Assembly: GCF_002218025.2 (NCBI RefSeq)
Contig: NZ_AP018680.1
Span: forward strand, 1,488,001 to 1,552,000
Length of the DNA stretch: 64,000 bases
Origin: Vibrio casei
GTDB lineage: Bacteria; Pseudomonadota; Gammaproteobacteria; Enterobacterales; Vibrionaceae
Direction of reading: 5' to 3'
Shown here in pieces: positions 38,218 to 47,984 of this stretch. Made by a program: the position numbers and the translations under genes. How positions within the stretch are numbered: the first letter of the stretch is position 1; every line of letters starts with the position of its first letter. The notes under the pieces are model-generated. The model was not told where the DNA came from, did not search any database, and was given only the letters and a program-made list of their open reading frames with translations.

Positions 38218-39543
38218 TTAACCATCACTTTGTGTTCCCAAATCTTCTCGATGAATAATCCTTACTTCCCTTTGTGGGAACGGAATAGTAAACCCATTGT
38301 CACGCATGGCTTCAAAAATCATTAAAAGAAGATCGCCACCGACTCGATTTTTACCGTCATCAATACCATCCATCCAAAACTCGACAAACATGTTTACACC
38401 TGAATCGCCAAAGCTGTCGATTTCACAATCTGGTTGTTCCTCAAATGGCACACCTTCTCCACTGATTACTTGTTCATGAGAAGCGACAGTAACTTTAATG
38501 ATCTCCACTAGTTTTCGAATATCAGAATCATACGCCACAGAAAAATCGACACGGTAACGTTGCTTCTTATTCTTATGCGTCCAGTTAGTAAAGCTTTCGG
38601 TAACGAACTTTTCATTCGGTACCATGATGTCCTTACCATCGAAGGTTTCTAATGTCGTTGAGCGTAAAGTCAGTTCACGGACCACCCCAGTTCGGCCATC
38701 CTCTAACTCAATGTAGTCATCCACCGAAATGGATCTATCAAGCAGGATAATAATGCCCGAGATAAAATTAGATGCTATAGCTTGTAAGCCAAAACCTAAC
38801 CCAACACCAAGCGCACCGCCAAATACCGCAAGAGCTGTTAGATTTATTCCCATGATTCGAAGTAATAATAAAAAGATAAGGATAAAAACAGTGACTTCAA
38901 ATAACTTTGCGGCAACCTCTTTGGTTCTAAAATCCAGATGTTCTTGGCGTCGAATTAACTCTTTCCCCGTAATATTGGATAAGCGACCAAGCCAAAATAA
39001 AATTGAACCAAATAAAAGCACGCTTATCACATCATAAATAGAGATTGAAATATCTCCGAGAACGACCTCAATCGAATCCAAAATACTGACTAAAGGGTTA
39101 AGTAAATTAACCAGATGAAGGAATAATAGTGGTAAACCAATCCAACGAAACACAACAGCAATAAAACGTGATTTAACGTTATCATGAATAACTCGATTGC
39201 AAACTAGTAACAATGCCACGGTTAAAGCCGTGCTAACCAACCATGAATGTCCCAATAATTTTTGACTGATCTCTACCGTAAAATTCATGATAAAGATGGC
39301 AAGTAATGGGTAAATCAAATTGCCTACTTTACCCGTCATATTTCTTAATGGATTAACCGTTTCATTTTTAGGTAGCTTATCTAGGGTTGGAATGTTTTTA
39401 CGAATCATATTTGCGATAAGAAAGGAAAAACCAAAGACTAGTAAAACCAACAATAACTGAATATAGGTGGCACTTTGCAGCATCACATTCATCACTTGTT
39501 GGCTGCTATCGTTAAGAATCTTTTGATAGAGCTGAAAATCCAT
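38218..39543 (-). CDS. MscS family mechanosensitive channel
   Basis: 441 aa, about five or six membrane helices, longer at the N-terminus than E. coli MscS. Pore helix AVFGGALGVGLGFGLQAIAS with the Gly/Ala pattern, then the MscS beta domain (VDDYIELEDGRTGVVREL, GKDIMVPNEKF). It opens under osmotic downshock. AAGGA lies 8 nt upstream. Monocistronic next to the PaiB-like gene. Confidence 0.92.
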   Translation of the reverse strand: MDFQLYQKILNDSSQQVMNVMLQSATYIQLLLVLLVFGFSFLIANMIRKNIPTLDKLPKNETVNPLRNMTGKVGNLIYPLLAIFIMNFTVEISQKLLGHSWLVSTALTVALLLVCNRVIHDNVKSRFIAVVFRWIGLPLLFLHLVNLLNPLVSILDSIEVVLGDISISIYDVISVLLFGSILFWLGRLSNITGKELIRRQEHLDFRTKEVAAKLFEVTVFILIFLLLLRIMGINLTALAVFGGALGVGLGFGLQAIASNFISGIIILLDRSISVDDYIELEDGRTGVVRELTLRSTTLETFDGKDIMVPNEKFVTESFTNWTHKNKKQRYRVDFSVAYDSDIRKLVEIIKVTVASHEQVISGEGVPFEEQPDCEIDSFGDSGVNMFVEFWMDGIDDGKNRVGGDLLLMIFEAMRDNGFTIPFPQREVRIIHREDLGTQSDG

Positions 39544-39654
39544 AGCATGATCCTTTTTAGGATGTCATAAAACCTTATCACTAAAGGTTTTAAAAAATGT
39601 CTTGCAGATCATAAGTCTAGTTGATTTCAGTTATGCAGAGATAAAATATAGCAT

Positions 39655-40290
39655 TTACTTAATACTGAACTTTTTAACCAATTCAGCCATTTGAAGTAAC
39701 TGAGTGTCAGCACTATGACTTAATCCTTCAATCACGCCCTGTTGATTTACTTCTGGCTTATCTTGGCTAACTTTCCATTTCCCCTGAATGGATTCAATCT
39801 GAATATCTAAACCGACAATAGCGGGAAGCATTTTTTCAATATATTCCGTTGGTGCATCATGCATCGACCACGGTTCACTTTGCTCGGCTTCATGCTGGGT
39901 GGTTAGGCATTCAAGCAAGCTCAGCTTCCATTCATTATCATGAATCGCCTTGATGGTTCCTTTCACATGAACAACAACATAATTCCAAGTAGGAACGGCT
40001 TTGCCATTTTCTTTTTTGGTTGGATAATAGTTAGGGGAAATATAACAATTAGGGCCGTGAAAAATCAGAGTAGCTTGATGATTTTCTTCAATGTGCTTCC
40101 AAAGATAATTGGCTTTAGCAATATGCCCTTGCAGCACATCCACACCATCTTGATGTTTAATAATCACTGGAAAATGATCAATTTCAAGACCAGATTTTGT
40201 CTCCATCACTAAAGTGGCGAATGGATAATAACGAATAATATTTTTTAGTTGTTCGGTATCATTTTGTTGATGAATTTTAATATTGTGCAT
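39655..40290 (-). CDS. FMN-binding PaiB-like protein
   Basis: 211 aa of the PaiB/FMN-binding split-barrel family, described in Bacillus as a negative regulator of proteases and sporulation. Blocks: HGPNCYISPNYYP, VPTWNYVVVHVKG, and the C-terminal helix QLLQMAELVKK. A diverged copy of its C-terminus is preserved at 31101-31181. The role in this organism is unknown. Confidence 0.88.
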   Translation of the reverse strand: MHNIKIHQQNDTEQLKNIIRYYPFATLVMETKSGLEIDHFPVIIKHQDGVDVLQGHIAKANYLWKHIEENHQATLIFHGPNCYISPNYYPTKKENGKAVPTWNYVVVHVKGTIKAIHDNEWKLSLLECLTTQHEAEQSEPWSMHDAPTEYIEKMLPAIVGLDIQIESIQGKWKVSQDKPEVNQQGVIEGLSHSADTQLLQMAELVKKFSIK

Positions 40291-40420
40291 AATTACCCAT
40301 TCGTTATTTGGTCGAAGTAAACCAACTATCTTGAATTACACAAATTAACGATTTCTATTACCGTACACAATACTTATAAAAATACTCTGAGACCTGCATC
40401 CATACTATATTTTAATTACA

Positions 40421-40804
40421 CTATTTTAATGAATGCAATCCAAACATATTACCTTCGCTATCCATCGCAACCACAATAAAGCCATGCTCACCTATTGGCA
40501 TTTTTTCTTGCTCAATTTTTCCACCAGCACCTTCAATTCTCGCGCCTTCAATCGCACAATCTTGGCAAGAAAAATAAACTAACGAACTGTTTCCACCAGC
40601 AGAAACGCCCACCATTTTAACTAAAGCTCCGGTAGCACCATATTCTTCCATATTCGATGGAAAAGCTAACATCTCTATATCTTGGTTTTCTGTTGGATCA
40701 CTTAAAAGTGTAAGTTCAACATCCAACACAGCTTGATAAAATGTTTTCGCTCTTTGCAGATTATTAACGTAAATCTCAAACCAACATACTGGATTAGTAG
40801 CCAT
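40421..40804 (-). CDS. VOC (glyoxalase/bleomycin-resistance) family protein
   Basis: 127 aa. Two beta-alpha-beta-beta-beta modules: the first VCWFEIYVNNLQRAKTFYQ, the second with SLVYFSCQDC and EGNMFGLHS. The metal-ligand pattern of true glyoxalase I is not clear, so function is open. AGGAG lies 7 nt upstream. Confidence 0.88.
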   Translation of the reverse strand: MATNPVCWFEIYVNNLQRAKTFYQAVLDVELTLLSDPTENQDIEMLAFPSNMEEYGATGALVKMVGVSAGGNSSLVYFSCQDCAIEGARIEGAGGKIEQEKMPIGEHGFIVVAMDSEGNMFGLHSLK

Positions 40805-40916
40805 ATCTATTCTCCTTTTGTAATAAGATACACTAACGGTATTTCAAGTTTTATAACTTTAGTTGGCTCTAATGTATTTGGCGAATATTGGCCGTGATTT
40901 ATGATGAACAAGCATA

Positions 40917-40957
40917 CAAAAACGCCACAAACTATCTTCAAAAATAAGTTTGTGGCG
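40917..40957 (-). terminator. Terminator of the DUF2947 gene
   Basis: 11-bp perfect stem CGCCACAAACT / AGTTTGTGGCG, loop 13 nt, with a TTTTTG run on the minus strand, just past the stop at 40981. Confidence 0.8.
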
Positions 40958-40980
40958 ATCGTGTATTAGCTATTTTTTGA

Positions 40981-41454
40981 TTAAGTACGATGCCCTAATT
41001 TTACCGTTCCGTTGGTATTGAACCACAGAACTTCTGAGCGTCTACGACCAATCAAAATAGGGCCATCATCAAAAAATAAAAAGTTCTTCCAATGCTTTTT
41101 GAAGATCGCCCATTTGGTTTCAATGATGTTGTATTTTTCATAACAAAAATACACCGTCACATCATCTTGCCAATCAAGATGTTCTAGGATGTCTTGTGGT
41201 AATTCAGATTCATCGGCCTCCCATGCTACAGACCAATCCACTTCATCTTTCCAACAACCCACTTTGCTGGGCCAATCTGACGGGCTTAAACGTTCGGAGT
41301 CTGGGCTTTGTTTGCTGATATTTTCGATCCACAAATGCGCGGCACGTTGTTGAGAAATAGGTTTAATATGTACCAAGTCTTCTTCTGGAATAGGTAAAGA
41401 CTGATGAGTGAAAATCCACTTTCTTTGGTATTCGTCCAAAGGTATATACGACAT
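40981..41454 (-). CDS. DUF2947 family protein
   Basis: 157 aa, soluble, Trp-rich (WSVAWEADESELP, LEHLDWQDD, FKKHWKNFLFFDDGP). I assign it to DUF2947, a vibrio and marine family with no known function. GCGGGA precedes the ATG. Flanked by a terminator downstream and the HD hydrolase gene upstream. Confidence 0.8.
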   Translation of the reverse strand: MSYIPLDEYQRKWIFTHQSLPIPEEDLVHIKPISQQRAAHLWIENISKQSPDSERLSPSDWPSKVGCWKDEVDWSVAWEADESELPQDILEHLDWQDDVTVYFCYEKYNIIETKWAIFKKHWKNFLFFDDGPILIGRRRSEVLWFNTNGTVKLGHRT

Positions 41455-41532
41455 AGTGTCCCGCTTTAAGTAGTGATAATACCCTTCACGCCGGGTATAA
41501 ATATTGGGTATAAAAATAAGAGGCTATGGATT

Positions 41533-42123
41533 TTATTGATCTTTCAACCAGCCCTTTTCAACGGCGTCTGCCACCATTTGTTGGGCTTTATCCCATAACG
41601 CTTCCGAGCCATATTCAATTCGAGCATTAATGGTTAAGGCTTGTGTTTTTGTTACGCCATGTTCTTGCCAACTTTGCCCATGGTTATAATAGTTTAGAAG
41701 CATTGGAATAATCCGATCTAATGCTTTGGCAAATTTCGCCTCTGGGCTTTGCGCGGCTTCAAATTCAAGCCATATCCCCATCAGTTCTTGCCCTTGTTCT
41801 TCTGGTAGCATGCCAAACAAACGTTCCGCAGCTTTCAATTCATTTTCTTCTTGCACTTGAGAAGCCTCTGTATCGTAAACAAAGGTATCTCCGGCATCAA
41901 TCTCGACAATGTCATGTAACAGCAGCATTTTTACCACTTTACTAATATCAACGGGTTTATTCGCATGCTCTTCCATTAATAACGCCATTAAAGCCACATG
42001 CCAGCTGTGTTCCGCTGTATTTTCTAAACGACCATCTGCCGATTTAACTCGTGTACGACGTAACACGGTTTTTAATTTATCTAACTCTATAAGCAATGCG
42101 AGTTGTTTGTTTAACCTATCCAT
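41533..42123 (-). CDS. HD domain hydrolase, YfbR/HDDC2-like
   Basis: 196 aa. Metal-binding HD residues in TAEHSWHVAL and LLLHDIVEIDAGD, with a distant Asp (KALDRIIPML), as in 5'-deoxynucleotidase YfbR and HDDC2. Such enzymes dephosphorylate deoxynucleoside monophosphates; substrate is inferred. The start at 42123 with AAGGA 6 nt away is preferred over one at 42195 that runs into rimJ. Directly follows rimJ. Confidence 0.9.
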   Translation of the reverse strand: MDRLNKQLALLIELDKLKTVLRRTRVKSADGRLENTAEHSWHVALMALLMEEHANKPVDISKVVKMLLLHDIVEIDAGDTFVYDTEASQVQEENELKAAERLFGMLPEEQGQELMGIWLEFEAAQSPEAKFAKALDRIIPMLLNYYNHGQSWQEHGVTKTQALTINARIEYGSEALWDKAQQMVADAVEKGWLKDQ

Positions 42124-42133
42124 TACGACATCC

Positions 42134-42652
42134 TTATTCGGATTTCCAGTGAGGGTTAGTAAAAGACATAAGGTGATGTGTTTGCCACTTCCCATTAATC
42201 AACAAATAATCTTTTGCCGTCCCCTCTTGAACAAACCCTTGCTTCAACAATACTTTCTCGCTGGAAATATTATCGGGAATATAAGCAGCCATGACTCTAT
42301 GCATATTCTGATTCTGAAACATCCATTGTATTAATACCGGTAATGTAGTTTGCATAATACCTTGTTTCTGGGAATCTTCTGCTAAGGCATAACCAAGATA
42401 ACAAGCATATAACGGATAACGAGATACATTGGAAAAGTTCACCGTCCCTAACACTTGGGTTTCATGACGGTTAAGGATAATAAAACTGAATCCCGTTTGT
42501 TTTACATGCATGGTTACGATGTTCTCGATACGATCAAACCAACCAGATTGAGTATAAAAAGAAGGTGAACGAACGGGCTCCCAAGGCGTTAAATGCCGTT
42601 TATTTACCTGATAGAAATTCGACAGTAACAAGTCATCACCTTTTCTAATCAA
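42134..42652 (-). CDS. rimJ: Ribosomal-protein S5 alanine N-acetyltransferase RimJ-like
   Basis: GNAT enzyme, at least 172 aa, close to E. coli RimJ over RHLTPWEPVR, ACYLGYALA, HRVMAAYIP and AKDYLLINGKW. The start is unclear: TTG at 42652 is the first canonical codon in frame but cuts the first strand. The open frame extends 27 codons further, straight to the tyrR stop in the same frame, with only ATA/ATC/ATT/TTG-type codons and a good AGGAG (42725-42731 area). Homology through HRVRLIRKGD supports an earlier start. Confidence 0.82.
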   Translation of the reverse strand: MIRKGDDLLLSNFYQVNKRHLTPWEPVRSPSFYTQSGWFDRIENIVTMHVKQTGFSFIILNRHETQVLGTVNFSNVSRYPLYACYLGYALAEDSQKQGIMQTTLPVLIQWMFQNQNMHRVMAAYIPDNISSEKVLLKQGFVQEGTAKDYLLINGKWQTHHLMSFTNPHWKSE

Positions 42653-42733
42653 GCGAACTCGGTGGTCATGAATATCAAAATGACCACCATTAAGAATGTA
42701 TCGAGATGCACCGTTGATGTCTATTACAAGCTC

Positions 42734-44356
42734 CTAAGACTTTCTAATTCCATAATCGCGCAGCTTATTGGCAATCGACGTATGTGACACTTCTAAACGT
42801 TTGGCTAATTTACGACTTGATGGAAATGACTGGTATAAACGCTCAAGTATTTGAGCTTCGTATTTATGCATCATCTCGTCAAGTGAGCCATCCAAGCTTA
42901 AGTTATCGATTGGCGAATCAAATGCCGAACGGCTTGCTTGCAATGTTGGCAGTTGAAAATGCTCGAAGGTCAAAACATCGTCATCCAACTGAGTCATGGC
43001 ACGCAATACCGAATTTTCAAGCTGTCGAATATTACCTGGCCAAGGGTAAAGAGTAAGTTGCTCTATCAAGTTTTGACCGTAACTAGGCACCTTTAATCCA
43101 AGTTGCTGTGCGTATTTCGCAACAAACATATCGACCAAAGGAAGTATGTCACTGCTTCTTTCACGTAACGCTGGAATACTCAAGTTTAGTACGTTTAAGC
43201 GATAATACAGATCTTCTCGAAAGCTGCCTTCTTGTGTCAATTGAGACAAGGTTTGCTTGGTTGAAGCAATCACACGAACATTAACATGCATTTCATTTTC
43301 TTCACCTACACGACGAAATGATCCATCTTGTAAGAAACGCAGCAATTTAATCTGAAGGTGTGAACTCATCTCACCAATTTCATCTAAGAAAACCGTGCCT
43401 TTATCCGCTTGCTCGAAAATGCCTTTATGTCCAACATCGTTGTTGAATGCCCCCGGTGCATTACCAAATAATTCAGTTTCTGCGACATCATCAGGCATCG
43501 ATGCACAACTTAATACCAAGAAGGGTTCATTAGAGCGTAAGGAGCGGTTATGACAAGCTCTTGCTAACATTTCTTTGCCAGTGCCGGTTTCCCCTTCAAT
43601 TAATAAAGGTTGGTCTAACATGGCCAGCTTTTTTGCTTGTGAGATCAAACGTTGATGATGATTCGACACCCCAACGAAATGCTCAAAACCAAGTGGATTA
43701 TAATCAGGTATCGCCGTTAGTTTGGTTTCTGAATGCACAATAGGTTTGAGCATGATCACCGCACTGGCTAAAATGGGTTCGCCTGCGTCGCTATAAATAA
43801 TAACGGGCATAACATCCATTAAATAATTCAAACCTTCAATGGTGACTTTATCTCGAAAGCGCAATAGCCCTTCATCAAACTTACCTTGCTTCGGTTTGAC
43901 ATCACCATTCGCGAGTGCTTTAAACCAAGGGGCGGATTGAAGTTTAGGAATGTAGTGAAAAATGCTATACGACTGGATTTCTTTAACCGTAACTTTAAAC
44001 AAAGCCAACGAACAGAAGTTTGCCATTTCAATATCCCCTTTCAGGTTAATTGAAATAACGGGGTCTGGTAGAGTATCTAAAATCGCATTCAATTCCGTGC
44101 TTTCGCGTTCACTTGGCATAAACGGAATTTTTCGAACATCCGCAACACCATTGATAAGGCGAATCTGCGCCATTAAACGGCTAAACGTTTCAAATTCGAC
44201 ATCTGGACAATTAAGGTAAATTACGCCCATATCACCCGCTTCAATACCACGACTGCTTAATTCAATGCCGCGTAAATCAATATTTTTTGAAACGAGAATA
44301 TCCAATAATTCCCGAGTAAGACCGAGTCGATCTTGGCAAAGGACTTCTAAGCGCAC
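42734..44356 (-). CDS. tyrR: Aromatic amino-acid regulator TyrR
   Basis: 540 aa (E. coli 513). ACT domain at residues 1-80, PAS near 85-190, AAA+ domain with Walker A GETGTGKE and DEIGEM, and C-terminal HTH SSRKLAKRLEVSHTSIANKL. The GAFTGA loop for sigma54 is replaced (GNAPGAFNN), as in other TyrR. Represses or activates aromatic amino-acid genes with tyrosine and ATP. Starts with GTG, as in E. coli, with AAGGA 7 nt upstream. Extra residues relative to E. coli include an insert in the ACT domain (SSRGIEAGDM). Confidence 0.94.
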   Translation of the reverse strand: MRLEVLCQDRLGLTRELLDILVSKNIDLRGIELSSRGIEAGDMGVIYLNCPDVEFETFSRLMAQIRLINGVADVRKIPFMPSERESTELNAILDTLPDPVISINLKGDIEMANFCSLALFKVTVKEIQSYSIFHYIPKLQSAPWFKALANGDVKPKQGKFDEGLLRFRDKVTIEGLNYLMDVMPVIIYSDAGEPILASAVIMLKPIVHSETKLTAIPDYNPLGFEHFVGVSNHHQRLISQAKKLAMLDQPLLIEGETGTGKEMLARACHNRSLRSNEPFLVLSCASMPDDVAETELFGNAPGAFNNDVGHKGIFEQADKGTVFLDEIGEMSSHLQIKLLRFLQDGSFRRVGEENEMHVNVRVIASTKQTLSQLTQEGSFREDLYYRLNVLNLSIPALRERSSDILPLVDMFVAKYAQQLGLKVPSYGQNLIEQLTLYPWPGNIRQLENSVLRAMTQLDDDVLTFEHFQLPTLQASRSAFDSPIDNLSLDGSLDEMMHKYEAQILERLYQSFPSSRKLAKRLEVSHTSIANKLRDYGIRKS

Positions 44357-44469
44357 AATGCATCCTTAAGTGTCACGAAAAGTTGACAGTAGTGTGTCCG
44401 AAGGGAGATCTTTCGTCAAGAAAATTCCAGTTACAGCACTATATCCTCCCAGTTTTCTTGGGTATACAC

Positions 44470-44799
44470 TCAGGTTCGCTTGACATATTTTGCCGTCACT
44501 AATATTTCGCCAGCTCCGTCTACTTTACAGTCTAGCTGATGATCTTTACCCTCAATAATGCGTTTAATCACGGCTTTAGTGCCAATTTTAATGTTAAGAG
44601 AGCTGCCTTTCACTTTCAAATCTTTTATCATCGTGACTTTATCACCTTGGCTTAATAATGCCCCATTCGCATCTGTTACAACGAAATCTTCTTCAACCTC
44701 TTCAGGGTTCCATTCATAAGCGCACTCAGGGCACACCAAATAGGCTTGATCTTGATAAATAAATTCAGATTGACAGTTTGGGCAAGGAGGAAATGACAT
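44470..44799 (-). CDS. yjdM: YjdM/PhnA-like zinc protein
   Basis: 109 aa. N-terminal zinc ribbon CPNCQSEF...CPECAYEW and a C-terminal SH3-like barrel (DKVTMIKDLKVKGSS). Matches E. coli YjdM (formerly PhnA) in length and pattern; role not firmly known. The start at 44799 has GGAG just upstream; the frame to 44808 adds three residues. Confidence 0.92.
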   Translation of the reverse strand: MSFPPCPNCQSEFIYQDQAYLVCPECAYEWNPEEVEEDFVVTDANGALLSQGDKVTMIKDLKVKGSSLNIKIGTKAVIKRIIEGKDHQLDCKVDGAGEILVTAKYVKRT

Positions 44800-44864
44800 A
44801 AGCTCCACTTTTATAAAGGTTTAAGGGGAATTACAATGATCCGTAAATTAAGGAGCAACAACCT

Positions 44865-45986
44865 CTAGAGTTCTTTACCTTCTGATTTCCCAACCACACG
44901 ACCAACAATTAACTTACGGATTTCACTCAAACGTACTGCCTGTTCTTTACGCCAAGGTAATGGCCTTAGCAACGCCATCGCTTTAATCCCTAAACGCCCT
45001 GTTAACATTCCTATGCCAATGCCTTGGGCCGCACGCGTGGAAATTTTACCGGCCACATTCATTGACATGACATTCATACCGACATCCGCTATCAATTCAC
45101 TTGCCCCGGCAGCCGCCATATTAATAAACACTAATTTCAATAAACGAATCCGTGACCAATACCCAAGTTCAACACCGTATATTTTACCCAGTTCATCTAT
45201 CATTTTAAAATTACGCCAAGCAACTAAGAACATGTCGGCTATCGCTAATGGACTCACCGCCACCAGCACCGCGGCTTCTGTAGAGTATGTTGCGACTATT
45301 TTCTTTGCTTGTTTGTCTTGCTGAGCAATCACCATGGAATCGTACAGTTCGATCACATCGGCATCGTTATGGTTGGCATTGACTGTTTTTTTCCAGCGAT
45401 CAAACCCAACATGCTCTAAAGTTACGCCTGCTTGTTCGGCAAGGTTTTCACAAAAAGGAACGCCTTTCCCTGTGCCGTGTGAATGTATTAGGTCTATAGC
45501 TTGTTCTTGGCTGCTCAATTGTCGACGTAAGCGGCGTAATTTCCATAATTCTTTGACCGTAAAAACAATACCGATACTGGCTAAGGCCGCAATAAAACCC
45601 GTCCAGCCTAACGACAACCAATCACCTTGTTGGTATGCAAGCACCACATTATGAACACTCTGCCAGCCTAATAAACCGGTAAATGATGCGACACCGCCTA
45701 CCAGCCACCACCGAGCTTTTGATTTTGGGCGAATGATCTTCACCATACCATCTTCTAACGTATTCGAGTCATTGGCATCAATCTGTTGGGCTTGTGTCAT
45801 TGGCACAAATTCAGCTTGAGAATCAAACGTAATTTTAGCGCCTAGTGTGTTCAATGTGTCTTGTTGTTCTCTATCATACTCAGGGCCAGTTTGTTTCTTC
45901 TGGCTATCTTGCTGTTGCTTTAATTTATCGTCACGGGTTTCAGGTTTATCACTCGAGAATATGACTTTGTTTTTATATTCACTCAT
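44865..45986 (-). CDS. ycjF: YcjF family membrane protein (DUF697)
   Basis: 373 aa. Charged disordered N-terminus (1-85), two membrane helices near 92-140, then a DUF697 domain with AAAGASELIADVGMN. Partner gene of ycjX, same order as in E. coli, where the pair belongs to the phage-shock regulon. Starts with ATGA overlap on ycjX. Confidence 0.92.
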   Translation of the reverse strand: MSEYKNKVIFSSDKPETRDDKLKQQQDSQKKQTGPEYDREQQDTLNTLGAKITFDSQAEFVPMTQAQQIDANDSNTLEDGMVKIIRPKSKARWWLVGGVASFTGLLGWQSVHNVVLAYQQGDWLSLGWTGFIAALASIGIVFTVKELWKLRRLRRQLSSQEQAIDLIHSHGTGKGVPFCENLAEQAGVTLEHVGFDRWKKTVNANHNDADVIELYDSMVIAQQDKQAKKIVATYSTEAAVLVAVSPLAIADMFLVAWRNFKMIDELGKIYGVELGYWSRIRLLKLVFINMAAAGASELIADVGMNVMSMNVAGKISTRAAQGIGIGMLTGRLGIKAMALLRPLPWRKEQAVRLSEIRKLIVGRVVGKSEGKEL

Positions 45987-47392
45987 CGTAATTTATCCCC
46001 CAATAAAAATTGCAAGGCTTTATCCATTCGTATATGCGGCAACGCTTGATCGTGTGGAATCTTTAATGGCCTAAATTGATAAAACTCAAAGCCATGCTGC
46101 TGCCAGTACTCTTGTAGAGGTAACTTAGGCGGCACTTCACCAGGAAATAACGTGATAGTTTCTTCTTCTAAAGTGGTGCCTTTAATGGCTTGCAATGTAG
46201 TATCACCGGCAGAAGCAAACCCTGGCATCGTTGCTTGGATAGAAGCCAAACTCATACACTCCATTTCAATCCCTTCATATGACACATGCTGCCACGCTTC
46301 ATGCACTAACTGCTGCAATAAGGACACTAAGTTAACGTGTTGATCCGGCGTAACATGGTCAGCCTTAGTCGCAGCAAATAACACTTTATCAATTTTTGCC
46401 GAAAACAAACGCTTCAAAATAGAATTACGCCCATATTTGAAACTCTGCATCAACTGGTTGATCGCCCCGCTCATATCCATGAAAGAATCATGACCAGAAT
46501 TGAGCGGTTGCAAGCAGTCGACTAACACAATTTGGCGATCAAACGTTGCAAAGTGTTCCTGATAGAAAGCTTTTACAATTTTCTTTTTGTACTCATTAAA
46601 ACGTGACCGCAACATAGCATAACCCGAATCGCGTTTAACCTCTTTGGTCAGTTTTCCATGTTCACCTAGCTCTAAATCAACCGGAAAAAATTGTAAAACA
46701 GGCGCTCCCTCTAGTTCACCGGGTAAAACAAACCTACCTGGTTGAACCCAATGCAATCCATTTTCTTTGCACGCATGAAGATATTGCGTATACGCTTTAG
46801 CAAGCTCTGCAACACGGTTTTCATTGGCAACATCAAAACAATTAAAGTGATTGAGTTTCACCAACCAATCTTTAGCAAGTTGAGAACGTAATTGGCTGCC
46901 AGCTTTCTCGCCTTTAAGCAATTCCATTTGATTTTGTGACCATTGCTCAAAGCTCATGCCTAGTAAAGGTAAATCAAGCAACCATTCCCCGGGATAGTCA
47001 ACAATATCCAAATACAAAGTAGAAGTGCTTTTTAGCAAACGTCGAGCACCTCTTTTGGGCTTAAAGCGAATCGCAAGACGTATTTCACTCACATCTTTTG
47101 TCGGTTCAGGCCAACGAGGTGGGTTAGAATAAAGCTGTTCAATTGCAATATCATAATCGAATCTAGGAACCATTAAATTGGTTTGAGGGATGCGTTTTGC
47201 GCCAAGCAGTTGTTTGTTACGGCTCGGTTCAAATAAAGGAAGATTCTCTTGAGTGGAGCTGTTAAGAAGTTGATTCACTAATGACGTAATAAAGGCAGTC
47301 TTACCCGCACGAGAAAGCCCCGTTACGGCTAACCGTAAGTGGCGATCTAAACTGCGTTTGACCAAATCATTTACTTCTTGCTGAATTTTCAT
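45983..47392 (-). CDS. ycjX: YcjX family GTPase-like protein (DUF463)
   Basis: 469 aa. P-loop GLSRAGKTAF near residue 25, and the DUF463 blocks YLDIVDYPGEWLLDLPLL and VLVDCLQPLNSG. Stress-linked NTPase whose E. coli gene is under PspF control; no sigma54 promoter was identified here by eye. GGAG lies 6 nt upstream. Forms ycjX-ycjF with a 4-bp overlap and lies upstream of yjdM and tyrR. Confidence 0.93.
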   Translation of the reverse strand: MKIQQEVNDLVKRSLDRHLRLAVTGLSRAGKTAFITSLVNQLLNSSTQENLPLFEPSRNKQLLGAKRIPQTNLMVPRFDYDIAIEQLYSNPPRWPEPTKDVSEIRLAIRFKPKRGARRLLKSTSTLYLDIVDYPGEWLLDLPLLGMSFEQWSQNQMELLKGEKAGSQLRSQLAKDWLVKLNHFNCFDVANENRVAELAKAYTQYLHACKENGLHWVQPGRFVLPGELEGAPVLQFFPVDLELGEHGKLTKEVKRDSGYAMLRSRFNEYKKKIVKAFYQEHFATFDRQIVLVDCLQPLNSGHDSFMDMSGAINQLMQSFKYGRNSILKRLFSAKIDKVLFAATKADHVTPDQHVNLVSLLQQLVHEAWQHVSYEGIEMECMSLASIQATMPGFASAGDTTLQAIKGTTLEEETITLFPGEVPPKLPLQEYWQQHGFEFYQFRPLKIPHDQALPHIRMDKALQFLLGDKLR

Positions 47393-47521
47393 TTATCACT
47401 CCATAATGCTCATTCCAAGCGACAATACATCGCCCTTAGAATACCATATTTGAGATTAATCAGGGTTCTGCTAAGTCACTTCAACTAAGTAATCAATCAT
47501 ATACCGATCATCAAAAAAGCA

Positions 47522-47556
47522 AAAAGGCTTGTATCACCATATGGGTACAAGCCTTT
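47522..47556 (-). terminator. Terminator of the small membrane-protein gene
   Basis: 11-bp perfect stem AAAGGCTTGTA / TACAAGCCTTT, loop 12 nt; T-run on the minus strand. It lies just past the stop at 47586. Confidence 0.8.
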
Positions 47557-47585
47557 AAATTACATTTTTTATTGTATAAATTGCT

Positions 47586-47780
47586 TTAATCTTCTTCTAT
47601 CAACTTATAAATAATGAATAATGATAGTTCTAGTAATAAACCAAGTACAACCGTCATTACTGCAAACCAATTGTTACTGGTGTTGAAGATAGCAATACCG
47701 TGCAGAATCATTTGCACACCAACATAACCACCGACAATTACAGCAATAAGTATCTGCAAAATCTGTACAAAACGTGGCAT
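47586..47780 (-). CDS. Small two-helix membrane protein
   Basis: 64 aa with two membrane segments (IAVIVGGYVGVQMILHG and AVMTVVLGLLLELSLFIIY) and an acidic C-terminal end LIEED. No family recognised. An AGGAG site precedes the ATG and its own terminator follows, so it is a real gene. Small membrane proteins of this kind often modulate larger transporters, but nothing here shows a partner. Confidence 0.8.
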   Translation of the reverse strand: MPRFVQILQILIAVIVGGYVGVQMILHGIAIFNTSNNWFAVMTVVLGLLLELSLFIIYKLIEED

Positions 47781-47932
47781 AAAATCTCCTAAATATTCAG
47801 CCTGTTATCTATTCTACTCATCAAACTATAATCAATTTCACGCCATTAGTCAGGGATTTATTCACATAAATATCTATGTTAGTACCAAGTAACCTTTCGT
47901 ATCACTTGGTTTATTTAAAGAAGATCATGAAA

Positions 47933-47955
47933 AAGGGAGCCAAATAGGCTCCCTT
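47933..47955 (-). terminator. Terminator of the fumarase gene
   Basis: 9-bp perfect stem AAGGGAGCC / GGCTCCCTT, 5-nt loop, TTTTTC on the minus strand. Confidence 0.85.
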
Positions 47956-47984
47956 AAAACAGATCCATTTATATTGCGGATTGC

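Noticed and set aside
41461..41520. GGGTATAAATATTGGGTATA near the DUF2947 promoter as a third copy of the 24-bp arm repeat.
   Set aside because: Only the TATACCC-type end resembles the arms; the core is absent.
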